Part shown: one piece after another, positions 1 to 6,687 of the stretch
How the letters are laid out: every line of letters begins with the position of its first letter
Numbering within the stretch: the stretch's first letter is position 1
Source: Proteobacteria bacterium UBA4656
Lineage (GTDB): Bacteria; Pseudomonadota; Gammaproteobacteria; Xanthomonadales; Ahniellaceae
Direction of reading: 5' to 3'
DNA: 10,898 nt
NCBI GenBank assembly: GCA_002405525.1
Contig: DHLY01000102.1
Span: 59,893 to 70,790, forward strand
Notes under the pieces: model-generated
Databases searched by the model: none
What the model was told of the DNA's origin: nothing
The model's input: the letters and a program-made list of their open reading frames with translations, nothing else
Made by a program: the position numbers and the translations under genes

Positions 1-2
1 TG

Positions 3-43
3 CTCGCTCCCACAGGAACCGCTGCGGCACTCGCTCCCACAGG
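3..43. repeat. Two direct copies of a 14-base dispersed-type repeat
   Basis: CTCGCTCCCACAGG occurs at 3-16 and again, identical, at 30-43, a period of 27 bases. The reverse complement, CCTGTGGGAGCGAG, resembles short intergenic repeats that I recall as very common in Pseudomonas and Xanthomonadaceae genomes. The copies lie just downstream of the RND permease stop codon. The repeat array may continue left of the window. The family assignment is from memory. Confidence 0.6.
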
Positions 44-74
44 GGCGGCCGTGGCGCACCGAGGAAGACGGTGA

Positions 75-3000
75 CTACGCCGTGGCGGGTGCGGTCAATG
101 CGGCATCGGCCTCGATCACCGGCGGCAGCAGCGAGTACATGACCGGGGTGACGATGCGCGCCAGCAGGGTGGAGCTGATCAGCCCGCCGATCATCACTAC
201 CGCCAGCGGCGAGTACAGCGCGGAATCGGCCAGCGCCAGCGGCGTGAGGCCGCCGATCGCGGTCACCGAGGTCAGCAGCACCGGCAGGAAGCGCGTCTCG
301 CCGGCGCGCTCGATCGCCTCGCGCAGGGCTACGCCCTGCCGGCGCAGCTGGTTGGTGAAGTCCACCAGCAGGATCGAGTTCTTGATCTCCACCCCGATCA
401 GGGCCACGAAGCCGATGATCGCGACGTAGGACAGGGTATAGCCGGACGCGAACAGCGCGGCCAGCGCGCCGAGGATTCCGAACGGGATCACCCCGGCCAC
501 GATCAGCACCGAGCGAAACGAACCGAACTCCAGCACCAGTACGGCGAGGATTCCGAACACCGCGATCAGCACCGCGGTGCCCAGCCCGGCGAGGCTGCGC
601 GCGGCGGCCTGCGCTTCGCCGCCGAAGGCGATCCGATAGCCGCGCGGCAGGTTCAGTCCGGCGAGGCGCTGCTCGATGTCGGCCGTGACGTTGCTGGTCA
701 CGAAGCCGTCGCGTACGTAGGACGTCACCGTGACCAGCCGCTCGCGGTCGTAGCGCTCGATGCGGTTGGGCCCCGAAGTGAAGCGCGGCTCGGCGATCTG
801 CGCCAGCGGCACCGACGCCCCCGTGGTGCGACTGGTGAAGCGAAGGTCGTCGAGCAGCGCGTCGGTCGGCCGGCCCTCCATCGGCAGGCGCAGCACGATG
901 TCGAAGGCATCGCCGTCCGATTCGCGGAAGGTCGCCGCCGGGAAGCCCGCCACCGCCAGTCGCGTCGCGCGGTCGATGTCGGCGCTCTGGATGCCGAGCA
1001 GTCCGGCGCGCGCGAGGTCGACCCCGAGGTCGAGGTCGATGCGCGGCAGGCGCATGGGATTGGTGACATCGCGCGTTCCCGGCGTTCCCTCGACCAGCGA
1101 TTCGACTTCGGCCGCCAGGCGTTCCAGCACCGCGAGTTCCGGGCCGATGATGCGCACCGCCACGGGGGCCTCGATCGGTGGCCCGTTCTCGAAGCGGCGC
1201 ACCACGATCTGCGCGTCGGCGAAGTCGGCGAAGGCAGCGCGCAACTCGTCGAGAAGCGCCAGCGATTCGGCGCCGCGCCAGGCGTCGAGGGCGACGAAAA
1301 CCTCGGCAGTGCTGGAGCGCTGCTCCAGCGGGAACACGTTGTAGTAGACCAGCGGGTTGCCCTTGCCGAGGTTGGCCATCGCGTGCCGTACCTCGGGGTG
1401 CTTCGCGAGTTCGTGCTCGACCAGCCGCAGCGCGCGGTCGGTGGCGTCCAGCGCCGCGCCCTCGGGTGCCTTGACCGTGATCAGGAACTGCGGCTTGTCG
1501 GCCGGCGGGAACAGCGAGAAGCCGATTGCCGGGACCAGCCCCAGGCTGGCGCCGAACAGCCCGAAGCAGACCGCCAGCGCCGTCCATGGGCGCAGCAGGG
1601 CGCGGTGCATCAGCGGCTGGTAGAACGCATGGATGCCCCGCTTGACCCAGCGCAGCGCAGCGTTGCCTTCGGGGTCGGCGTGGCGCGGCAGGAAGCGGCT
1701 GGCGAGAAAGGGCACGATGGTGAAAGCGACCAGCAGCGAGGCGAGGATGGTCAGCACCACCGCCAGCGGCAGGCCGCGGGTGAACTTGCCCGCGCCCTCC
1801 GGCAGGTTCAGCAGCGGCAGGAAGGCGAAGATCAGGGTCGCCGTGCAGCCGAGCACGGCGAGCGAGATCTGATCGGTGGCCACGATCGCGGCCTGCGCGC
1901 GGGCGTAGCCTTCGCGCAGGTGGCGCGCGATGTTCTCCACCACCACGATCGCATCGTCGACCAGCAGGCCCAGTGCGACCACGAAGCCCGCGATCGAGAT
2001 CTGGTTCAGCGAGAAGCCGAGGAACCACAGGCCGGCTAGCCCCATCGCCAGCGACAGCGGGATCGCCACCATCACGATGCCGGCCGCGCGCAGGCCCAGC
2101 GGCAGGAGGGTCAGCGACACCAGGGCGATGGCGATCAGGAAGTCGATGCCCAGCCGGGTCAGGCGATCGGAGACGTTGGCCGCCTGCTCGAAGCCGAGCA
2201 CCAGTTCCAAGGCCGGCGGCAGGTCCGCCCGGAACGCCTCCATGCGCCGGTCCAGCGCGCGCTGCACGTCGAAGATGTTCTCCCCGTCCTTCATGTTGGC
2301 AGTCACGAAGGCCGCGCGCCGGCCGTTCCAACGGCCGAGGTAGCGCGTTTCCTCGGTGGCCCAGCGCACGTCGGCCACGTCGCGCAGGCGCACCACGCGG
2401 CCATCGCGTGTGGAGACCACGGTGTCGGCGATCTCGTCGAGCGATTCGAAGTCGCCGGTGGCCTTGATGTTGTACCGGCGTGCGCCGACCTCGACCGCGC
2501 CGCCGGGCACGCTCGCGCCCTCGCCCTCGACCGCCGCCGTCAGGCTGCCGAGATCGACGCCGAGCGCGGCCATCCGCGGCAGGTCGAGAGCCACCCGCAC
2601 CTCCGGTTCGGGGAAGGCCCAGCGGTCGGCGCGCCGGATGCCGGGCACGGTCTCGATCGCTTCCTCGAGGTCCTCGGCCACCCGGCGCAGGGTTCGCGCA
2701 TCGACGGTGTCGCCGACCAGCGCGTACTGCACGATGTTGACCAGCGACGGGTTGGTCTTGCGCAGGATCACCTCGCGGATCTCCGCCGGCAGGCTGCCGC
2801 GCAGCGCGTTCACCTCGCGCACCACCTCGTCGTACTTCTTGTCCGGGTCGGTGCTCCAGTCGAACTCGACGCGGATCACGCCGAGGCCGTCCTCGCTGGT
2901 CGAGCGGATGTCGTTGACGTCGTCGAGTTCGGCGATGGCGTCCTCGATCGGGCGCACCGCGAGGCGCTCGACGTCCGCCGGATCGGCGCCCGGGAAGACC

Positions 3001-3146
3001 ACGATCACACTGGTCACAGGGATCGGGAACGACGGGTCTTCCTGCCGCGGGATGGCGCTGAAGGCGTAGGCGCCCAGCGCGACCAGCAGGGCGAACACCA
3101 CCAGCGTGAACTGCCAGCGTTCGACGGCGAACTTCCAGATCCGCAT
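75..3146 (-). CDS. Efflux RND transporter, inner-membrane permease subunit (AcrB/HAE-1 type)
   Basis: This 1023-residue protein is the proton-driven inner-membrane pump of a tripartite efflux system that exports drugs or other toxic compounds from periplasm or membrane. It has the duplicated RND layout: a first transmembrane helix at about 13-33, a large periplasmic loop to about 330, a helix bundle at about 333-485, a second helix and loop (about 520-850), and a second bundle to about 1010. Proton-relay residues are visible: Asp397-Asp398 in GLLVDDAIVVVEN and Lys922 in GVEIKNSILLVDF. These correspond to the DD pair and Lys of AcrB. Length is normal for the family. The ATG is preceded by GAGGAG (3154-3159) at good spacing. 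It follows the adaptor gene by 46 bp and is very probably in one operon with it. Substrate cannot be read from the sequence. It is the AcrB-like rather than the metal-exporting CzcA group, judged by overall sequence feel only. Confidence 0.95.
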   Translation of the reverse strand: MRIWKFAVERWQFTLVVFALLVALGAYAFSAIPRQEDPSFPIPVTSVIVVFPGADPADVERLAVRPIEDAIAELDDVNDIRSTSEDGLGVIRVEFDWSTDPDKKYDEVVREVNALRGSLPAEIREVILRKTNPSLVNIVQYALVGDTVDARTLRRVAEDLEEAIETVPGIRRADRWAFPEPEVRVALDLPRMAALGVDLGSLTAAVEGEGASVPGGAVEVGARRYNIKATGDFESLDEIADTVVSTRDGRVVRLRDVADVRWATEETRYLGRWNGRRAAFVTANMKDGENIFDVQRALDRRMEAFRADLPPALELVLGFEQAANVSDRLTRLGIDFLIAIALVSLTLLPLGLRAAGIVMVAIPLSLAMGLAGLWFLGFSLNQISIAGFVVALGLLVDDAIVVVENIARHLREGYARAQAAIVATDQISLAVLGCTATLIFAFLPLLNLPEGAGKFTRGLPLAVVLTILASLLVAFTIVPFLASRFLPRHADPEGNAALRWVKRGIHAFYQPLMHRALLRPWTALAVCFGLFGASLGLVPAIGFSLFPPADKPQFLITVKAPEGAALDATDRALRLVEHELAKHPEVRHAMANLGKGNPLVYYNVFPLEQRSSTAEVFVALDAWRGAESLALLDELRAAFADFADAQIVVRRFENGPPIEAPVAVRIIGPELAVLERLAAEVESLVEGTPGTRDVTNPMRLPRIDLDLGVDLARAGLLGIQSADIDRATRLAVAGFPAATFRESDGDAFDIVLRLPMEGRPTDALLDDLRFTSRTTGASVPLAQIAEPRFTSGPNRIERYDRERLVTVTSYVRDGFVTSNVTADIEQRLAGLNLPRGYRIAFGGEAQAAARSLAGLGTAVLIAVFGILAVLVLEFGSFRSVLIVAGVIPFGILGALAALFASGYTLSYVAIIGFVALIGVEIKNSILLVDFTNQLRRQGVALREAIERAGETRFLPVLLTSVTAIGGLTPLALADSALYSPLAVVMIGGLISSTLLARIVTPVMYSLLPPVIEADAALTAPATA

Positions 3147-3192
3147 GGCGTTGCTCCTCGACGCGCCGGGCGCGGGCCGGTGGGGTGGGGGA

Positions 3193-4245
3193 CTACTCGC
3201 TGACCAGACGCACGGCTTCGCCGTCGTCGACGTAGGCCGCCCCGCCGACCACCACCGCGTCGTCCCTTGCGAGCCCGGAAATCACGGCGACACGGCCGTC
3301 GGCGATGGCGCCCAACACCACCGCGCGCGACCGCGCGCGACCGTCGGCGACCACCAGCACCTTGCCTTCGCCGCCGTCGGCGCGGAGCAGGGCAGACACC
3401 GGTACCGACAACATCGACCGCGCGTCGGCGGGGGTCGCCTCGACACGGGCGACGAGGCCGCTGCGCAGCAGCGAGTCCGCGTCATCGACCGCGAACTCGA
3501 CGTCGATTGCGCCGGTGGCGGGGTCGGCCGCGCCGGCGATTCGCGCCACTCGCGACGGGAAACGGCGCCCCGGCAGCGCGTCGACCCGCACTTCGGCGGC
3601 ATCGCCGGCGGCGAGGCGCAGTGCGTCGCGGTCGGCGAGCGCGGCGCGCAGCAGCCATCCCCTCGATTCTCCGGCCAGGGTCAGCACGGGTTGGCCGGCG
3701 GCGACCACCTCGCCGGGCTCGGCCAGGCGAGCCTTGATCCGGCCGCCGGCGGGCGCGACCACGGTCGCGAACTGCTGGTTGAAGCGCGCCGCACGCAGGT
3801 CGGCCGCTGCGACCTCCCGCGCAGTGGCGGCGTTGTCCCGGGCCTCGCGGGCGATCAGGCCGCGCGCGAACATTTCCTCGGCGCGCGCCAAGTCGCGCTC
3901 GGCCTTTGTCAGCGCCTGCGCCGCGCGCTCGACCGCGGCGCCGGTCTCGGTGCGGTCGAGGCGCGCCAGCACCTCGCCGGCGCGCACGTTGTCGCCCGCG
4001 TCGACCGCCACTTCGGCCACCACGCCCGACACCTTGAAGGACAGCCGCAGTTCATCCGAGCCCTCCAGCCGGCCCGTGGCGCGCACGGCCGCCGCGGCAC
4101 CGGCCGGCGACGGGGTGGCGACCACCACCGGGCGCGGCGTCGGCGCCGCATCGGCATCGGGGTCGGTGGCGCGGGCACCGCAGCCGGCCAGCCCGGGCAG
4201 GCCGACGAGCAGGAGCGGAAGCATGTGGCGGCGGAATGCAGACAT
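3193..4245 (-). CDS. Efflux RND transporter periplasmic adaptor subunit (membrane fusion protein), lipoprotein
   Basis: This 350-residue adaptor links the RND permease to an outer-membrane channel. The N-terminus is a lipoprotein signal: basic residues, a leucine-rich core, then lipobox LAGC with Cys22 as the lipidated residue. The next residue is Gly. A low-complexity Ala/Pro/Asp linker follows. A biotinyl-lipoyl-like half (GVVAEVAVDAGDNVRAGEVLARLD), an Ala/Arg/Glu-rich helical hairpin (about 85-135) and the second lipoyl half (PAGGRIKARLAEPGEVVAAGQP) come next, then beta-barrel and membrane-proximal domains. The reading frame extends 21 codons upstream to 4308, but the ATG at 4245 is preferred. 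It has AAAGGA (4252-4257) at proper spacing, and the signal peptide begins there. It lies between tetR and the permease, as usual for such loci. A candidate TetR operator lies 25 bp upstream. Confidence 0.93.
   Translation of the reverse strand: MSAFRRHMLPLLLVGLPGLAGCGARATDPDADAAPTPRPVVVATPSPAGAAAAVRATGRLEGSDELRLSFKVSGVVAEVAVDAGDNVRAGEVLARLDRTETGAAVERAAQALTKAERDLARAEEMFARGLIAREARDNAATAREVAAADLRAARFNQQFATVVAPAGGRIKARLAEPGEVVAAGQPVLTLAGESRGWLLRAALADRDALRLAAGDAAEVRVDALPGRRFPSRVARIAGAADPATGAIDVEFAVDDADSLLRSGLVARVEATPADARSMLSVPVSALLRADGGEGKVLVVADGRARSRAVVLGAIADGRVAVISGLARDDAVVVGGAAYVDDGEAVRLVSE
3319..3343. repeat. Short tandem duplication inside the adaptor gene
   Basis: CCGCGCGCGA is present twice in tandem at 3321-3330 and 3331-3340, followed by a third partial copy (CCG). 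It lies inside the coding region and encodes the Arg/Ala-rich stretch DGRARSRAVV. A 10-base unit is not a multiple of three, so unit gain or loss would break the adaptor frame. It may simply be chance in GC-rich coding DNA. Confidence 0.45.
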
Positions 4246-4270
4246 GGCGGATCCTTTGCGTTGAGGCATT

Positions 4271-4290
4271 TGTCCAGCAACTGGATGGGT
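4271..4290. promoter_or_regulatory. Candidate TetR operator upstream of the pump genes (copy 1)
   Basis: TGTCCAGCAACTGGATGGGT contains the perfect inverted repeat TCCAG-CAA-CTGGA (4273-4285). A second copy upstream of the tetR gene matches at 15 of 20 positions in the same orientation. The site ends 25 bp before the adaptor ATG. On the minus strand an extended -10-like TGCTATCGA lies just upstream (4299-4307), which would place the operator immediately after a transcription start. That promoter is weak evidence. Binding by the adjacent TetR protein is inferred from position and symmetry. Confidence 0.6.
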
Positions 4291-4309
4291 GTCGATCATC
4301 GATAGCACG

Positions 4310-4957
4310 TCAGGCCGTTCCGGGCGGCGTCAGCGCCCGGCGCAGCATCAGGAATGCCTGGTCGATCACGGCGCCGGTGCTCACGCCGCGGCGCGCGATC
4401 AGCGCGGCCTTGGTCGCGGCGACCTGGATGATCCCGTGGGTCATGCCCCACAGCGCGATCCCGATCATCCGCGGGTCGCCGGCGTCGGTGCGGATCGAGC
4501 CGTCGGCGATGCCGCGTTCGATCGCCTGCTCCATCAGGGTCTTGATCCGCTCGCCGCCGTCCAGCGCGCGAAGGTCCGCCGACTGCGGATCCGAGGTTTC
4601 CGGCTTGCGCGCCTCGAAGCGGCTCATCGCTTCGAAGAAATGCGGCATTTCGGCCGCGAAGGCAACATAGGCGCGACCGATCGCCTCGCACTGGTCGCGG
4701 CCACAGGCGTGCCGCGCCACGGCGTCGGCAAAACGTTGGTGCAGGAAGGCGCCGGCGACCTCGCACAGCGCGGCCTGCAGCGCGGTCTTGTCCTTGAAGT
4801 ACAGATAGACCAGCGCACGCGACAGCCGCGCCTGGCGGGCCACGGCGTCCATGGTCACCATGTCCCAGCCCTGGCGCAGGGCAAGTTCGGCCGCGGCCGC
4901 CACGATCTCGCCGCGGCGGCGTTCCTTCTCCTCCTGGCGGCGCAGGGCGGTGTTCAC
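4310..4957 (-). CDS. TetR/AcrR-family transcriptional regulator
   Basis: This 215-residue regulator probably represses its own gene and the downstream pump genes, released by ligand binding. The N-terminal DNA-binding domain is clear: residues about 16-62, with the helix-turn-helix in TMDAVARQARLSRALVYLYF and the typical following KDK. The C-terminal ligand and dimer domain (about 65-205) is helical. It carries EMPHFFEAMSRFEARKP, and its end (IGIALWGMTHGIIQ) resembles TetR_C dimerisation helices. The start is GTG (4955-4957). No good Shine-Dalgarno sequence is visible, and an in-frame TGA lies 11 codons upstream (4991-4993), so no longer start is possible apart from a weak CTG. The gene lies 64 bp ahead of the adaptor on the same strand. 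Inducer unknown. Confidence 0.92.
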   Translation of the reverse strand: MNTALRRQEEKERRRGEIVAAAAELALRQGWDMVTMDAVARQARLSRALVYLYFKDKTALQAALCEVAGAFLHQRFADAVARHACGRDQCEAIGRAYVAFAAEMPHFFEAMSRFEARKPETSDPQSADLRALDGGERIKTLMEQAIERGIADGSIRTDAGDPRMIGIALWGMTHGIIQVAATKAALIARRGVSTGAVIDQAFLMLRRALTPPGTA

Positions 4958-4988
4958 GGCGGGCAGTCTGCGCCCGACGTTAGACGCG

Positions 4989-5008
4989 TGTCAAGTGATT
5001 GGACGGGT
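4989..5008. promoter_or_regulatory. Candidate TetR operator upstream of tetR (copy 2), overlapping a -35 box
   Basis: TGTCAAGTGATTGGACGGGT matches the element at 4271-4290 at 15 of 20 positions. The half-sites are GTCAAG and, inverted, GTCCAA, giving a shared half-site consensus of GTCCA(G/A). On the minus strand its end reads TTGACA (4989-4994), a perfect sigma70 -35 hexamer directed at tetR. A weak -10 (CAGACT) follows after 18 bases. The site begins 31 bp from the GTG start. Overlap with the -35 box would allow self-repression. Operator function is inferred. Confidence 0.6.
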
Positions 5009-5043
5009 GGCGGAAGTCATGCGGTTGGGCAGAGCCCAGGGCC

Positions 5044-5610
5044 CTAATCGGCGCGCCACGCTGCGGCCAAAGCCTGCCACCCCGACGGCCCCACCCGCCG
5101 CAGCGTCGCCAGATTCCGCTCAACGATCGCGTCGGGATCGGGATACGCCTGCACCGCGCGATCGATGCTCTCCTCGCGCAGCAGATGCAGCAGGGGCACG
5201 GGCGACCGGTTGCTGGCGTTCGCGACGTCGTCCGGGTCGCTGCCGGCGAACACGTAGTGCGGATGGAAACTCGCCACCTGCAGCACGCCTGCCAGTCCGA
5301 GATCCTCGATCTCGGCGTCGGCCACGTCGAGGAAGTCGTTGTAGTCGAGGAAGTCGGCCAGTACGTGCGGATGCAGCAGGAGGGTCGTCTCGACCGCATC
5401 GATCGGCGCGGCGGCCAGCGCTTCCAGTTCGCGCCGCAGCTCGGCGCGCAGCACCTCGGGATCGCGCGCGGCGCTCACCACCCAGCGGATCCGCCCCCGT
5501 ACGTGCACGGCCTTGGCGAAGGGGCACAGTTCGAGCCCGATCACGGCCTGTTCCAGCCAGGCGCGGGTGCGCACGAGCGCGTCGTCGGTGACGGGGTCCG
5601 GGTTTGCCAT
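5044..5610 (-). CDS. DUF1415 family protein
   Basis: This is a 188-residue cytoplasmic protein with no signal peptide or membrane segment. I recognise it as DUF1415 from its blocks: an N-terminal helix leading into GLELCPFAK (Cys29-Pro30-Phe31-Ala32), a central LDYNDFLDVAD segment, then VLQVASFHPHYVFAG (about 109-123), the block NRSPVPLLHLLREESI (134-149), and a C-terminal helix. The conserved Cys, His and Arg residues could form an active or ligand site, but I know of no established biochemical function. The start is ATG at 5608-5610 with no strong ribosome-binding site. The gene diverges from the DUF6644-like gene across a 75-bp spacer and ends 33 bp before the tetR operator, so tetR probably has its own promoter. 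Confidence 0.88.
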   Translation of the reverse strand: MANPDPVTDDALVRTRAWLEQAVIGLELCPFAKAVHVRGRIRWVVSAARDPEVLRAELRRELEALAAAPIDAVETTLLLHPHVLADFLDYNDFLDVADAEIEDLGLAGVLQVASFHPHYVFAGSDPDDVANASNRSPVPLLHLLREESIDRAVQAYPDPDAIVERNLATLRRVGPSGWQALAAAWRAD

Positions 5611-5685
5611 CGCACGCAGCGTTCACGCGGGCTTATCGCCGCGGCAGGAAGTATCGCGCGCTGGCGACCGGGCGGGTGGGGTGCG
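5611..5685. promoter_or_regulatory. Divergent intergenic spacer, probable promoter region for both flanking genes
   Basis: The 75 bp separate the starts of the DUF1415 gene (minus) and the DUF6644-like gene (plus), so promoters for both are expected here. On the minus strand GATAAG (5632-5637) is a fair -10 candidate about 21 bp from the DUF1415 ATG. On the plus strand GTATCG (5651-5656) is a weak candidate. No convincing -35 hexamers are visible, so individual boxes are uncertain. Confidence 0.35.
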
Positions 5686-6144
5686 GTGGACGCGATCAGG
5701 CTCACCGCCCTGCACCGCAGTGCGATTGCCGAGTGGCTGCGCAGCGCCCCGTGGGCGTGGCCGGTGTTCGAGGCGCTGCACATCGCGGGCTTCGCGCTGC
5801 TGTTCGGCAGCATCGCGGTGGTCGACCTGCGGGTGCTGGGCTTTGGCGCCAGGCTGGATGCGCGCGCGCTGGGTCGATTCGTGTTGCCGGCCACGCGCGC
5901 GGGTTTCGCGCTGGCGCTCGCCACCGGCGTGCCGATGGCGGTGGCGCAGGCGACCGAGCTGTGGTTCAACCGCGCGTTCCGCCTGAAGCTGCTGCTGCTG
6001 GCGATCGCGCTGTGCAACGTGATCGTGTTCCACGCGCGTCGCGGGCTGAATCGCCGCGACGCTCCGGCCAAGGCTCAGGCGGCGCTCTCGCTGGCCTGCT
6101 GGTTCCTGATCATCGCCGCCGGAAGGGGTATCGCCTATGTCTAG
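5686..6144 (+). CDS. DUF6644-like small integral membrane protein
   Basis: This 152-residue protein has about four hydrophobic helices (roughly 24-50, 66-88, 98-116 and 130-148) and no cleavable signal peptide. Recognisable blocks are WPVFEALHIAGFALLFGS, VVDLRVLGF near the end of helix 1, FRLKLLLLAIALCNVIVFH and the final LIIAAGRGIAY. I place it in the DUF6644 family from these blocks and from its partner gene. Function is unknown. His32 and His116 lie in or near membrane helices and could be haem or metal ligands, which is conjecture. The GTG start at 5686 is chosen because no in-frame ATG precedes the first helix. The ribosome-binding site is weak (GGGTGGGG region). The next gene overlaps its last 8 bases, so the two are translationally coupled. 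Confidence 0.8.
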   Translation: MDAIRLTALHRSAIAEWLRSAPWAWPVFEALHIAGFALLFGSIAVVDLRVLGFGARLDARALGRFVLPATRAGFALALATGVPMAVAQATELWFNRAFRLKLLLLAIALCNVIVFHARRGLNRRDAPAKAQAALSLACWFLIIAAGRGIAYV

Positions 6145-6604
6145 ACTCGCCACGTTCGTCGCCAGCCTCGTCGTCGCCAGCGCCGCCTTCGCCCACCACG
6201 GCTGGAGCAGCTACGACGAGAAGGCCCCGATCTACCTCGCCGGCACCGTGCAGTCGGTGGGTTGGCAGAATCCGCACGCCGAACTGGTGGTGTCGCCCGG
6301 GGTGCAGTCGCTGCCGCCGGGCCTCGCGACTCGTGTCGTGCCGGCGCAGGAGCAGCCGGTCGATGGTCCGACCGTGCTCGCCAACACCACGCTCGCCGCC
6401 GACCTGTCCGGCACCTGGACGGTGGAACTGGCCCCACTGACGCGCATGGACGCCTGGGGCGTGGCGCGCATCCAGGCCGGCGCGAAGGTCGAACTGGTCG
6501 GCTACACCTTCCCCAAGGGCGGCAGCACCGAGCGCCGCATGCGCGTCGAGTTCCTGTTCGTCGACGGCCAGGTCTACAGCATCCGCTCGATGCCGAAGCG
6601 CTGA
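6137..6604 (+). CDS. DUF6152-like exported protein with His-His mature N-terminus
   Basis: This 155-residue protein has a clear Sec signal peptide: MSR, a hydrophobic core, and Ala-Phe-Ala before HHGWSSYDEKAP. Cleavage after AFA (residue 19) would leave a mature periplasmic protein starting His-His. The mature part looks mostly beta: YLAGTVQSVGWQNPHAELVV, then SGTWTVELAPLTRMDAWGV, AKVELVGYTFPKG and FLFVDGQVYSIR. The HHGWxxYD start and the NPHA block are what I associate with DUF6152. Function is unknown. The N-terminal His with His47 makes copper or other metal binding worth considering, but this is inference. ATG at 6137 has GGAAGGGG (6121-6128) at 8-base spacing and overlaps the upstream membrane-protein gene. 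Confidence 0.82.
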   Translation: MSRLATFVASLVVASAAFAHHGWSSYDEKAPIYLAGTVQSVGWQNPHAELVVSPGVQSLPPGLATRVVPAQEQPVDGPTVLANTTLAADLSGTWTVELAPLTRMDAWGVARIQAGAKVELVGYTFPKGGSTERRMRVEFLFVDGQVYSIRSMPKR

Positions 6605-6610
6605 GCGCCG

Positions 6611-6635
6611 ACCGGCGCGCCGCCGCGCGCGGTTT
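6611..6635 (+). terminator. Possible weak hairpin terminator after the DUF6152-like gene
   Basis: ACCGGCGCGC (6611-6620) can pair with GCGCGCGGT (6625-6633) across a four-base loop, with one bulged G. It is followed by only TT-G, so the U-tract is poor. It sits 7 bases after the stop codon. GC-rich DNA makes such hairpins common by chance. Confidence 0.3.
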
Positions 6636-6678
6636 GCACGGCGCCGCCGGCCGCGTTCCAATGGCGACCCGCCTTCCC

Positions 6679-6682
6679 GGAG
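6679..6682 (+). promoter_or_regulatory. Ribosome-binding site supporting the GTG start of the SET gene
   Basis: GGAG lies 5 bases before GTG (6688-6690). The alternative in-frame ATG at 6661 has no Shine-Dalgarno-like sequence upstream. Confidence 0.5.
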
Positions 6683-6687
6683 CCGCC

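Noticed and set aside
1..60. The repeats at the left edge as a CRISPR array
   Set aside because: The repeat unit is only 14 bases with a 13-base gap, much shorter than CRISPR repeats and spacers, and no cas gene is nearby.
3321..3343. The 10-base tandem repeat as a phase-variation switch for the pump
   Set aside because: Only two full copies exist and the resulting protein segment is normal for the family. Chance in GC-rich DNA is more likely.
4246..4308. N-terminal extension of the adaptor protein from 4308
   Set aside because: It would put 21 residues in front of a clear lipoprotein signal peptide and run through the candidate operator. ATG 4245 has AAAGGA upstream.
4999..5685. Long plus-strand open frame upstream of the DUF6644-like gene, suggesting a fusion
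   Set aside because: It is antisense to the well-supported DUF1415 gene and has no domain-like sequence. High GC content keeps antisense frames open.
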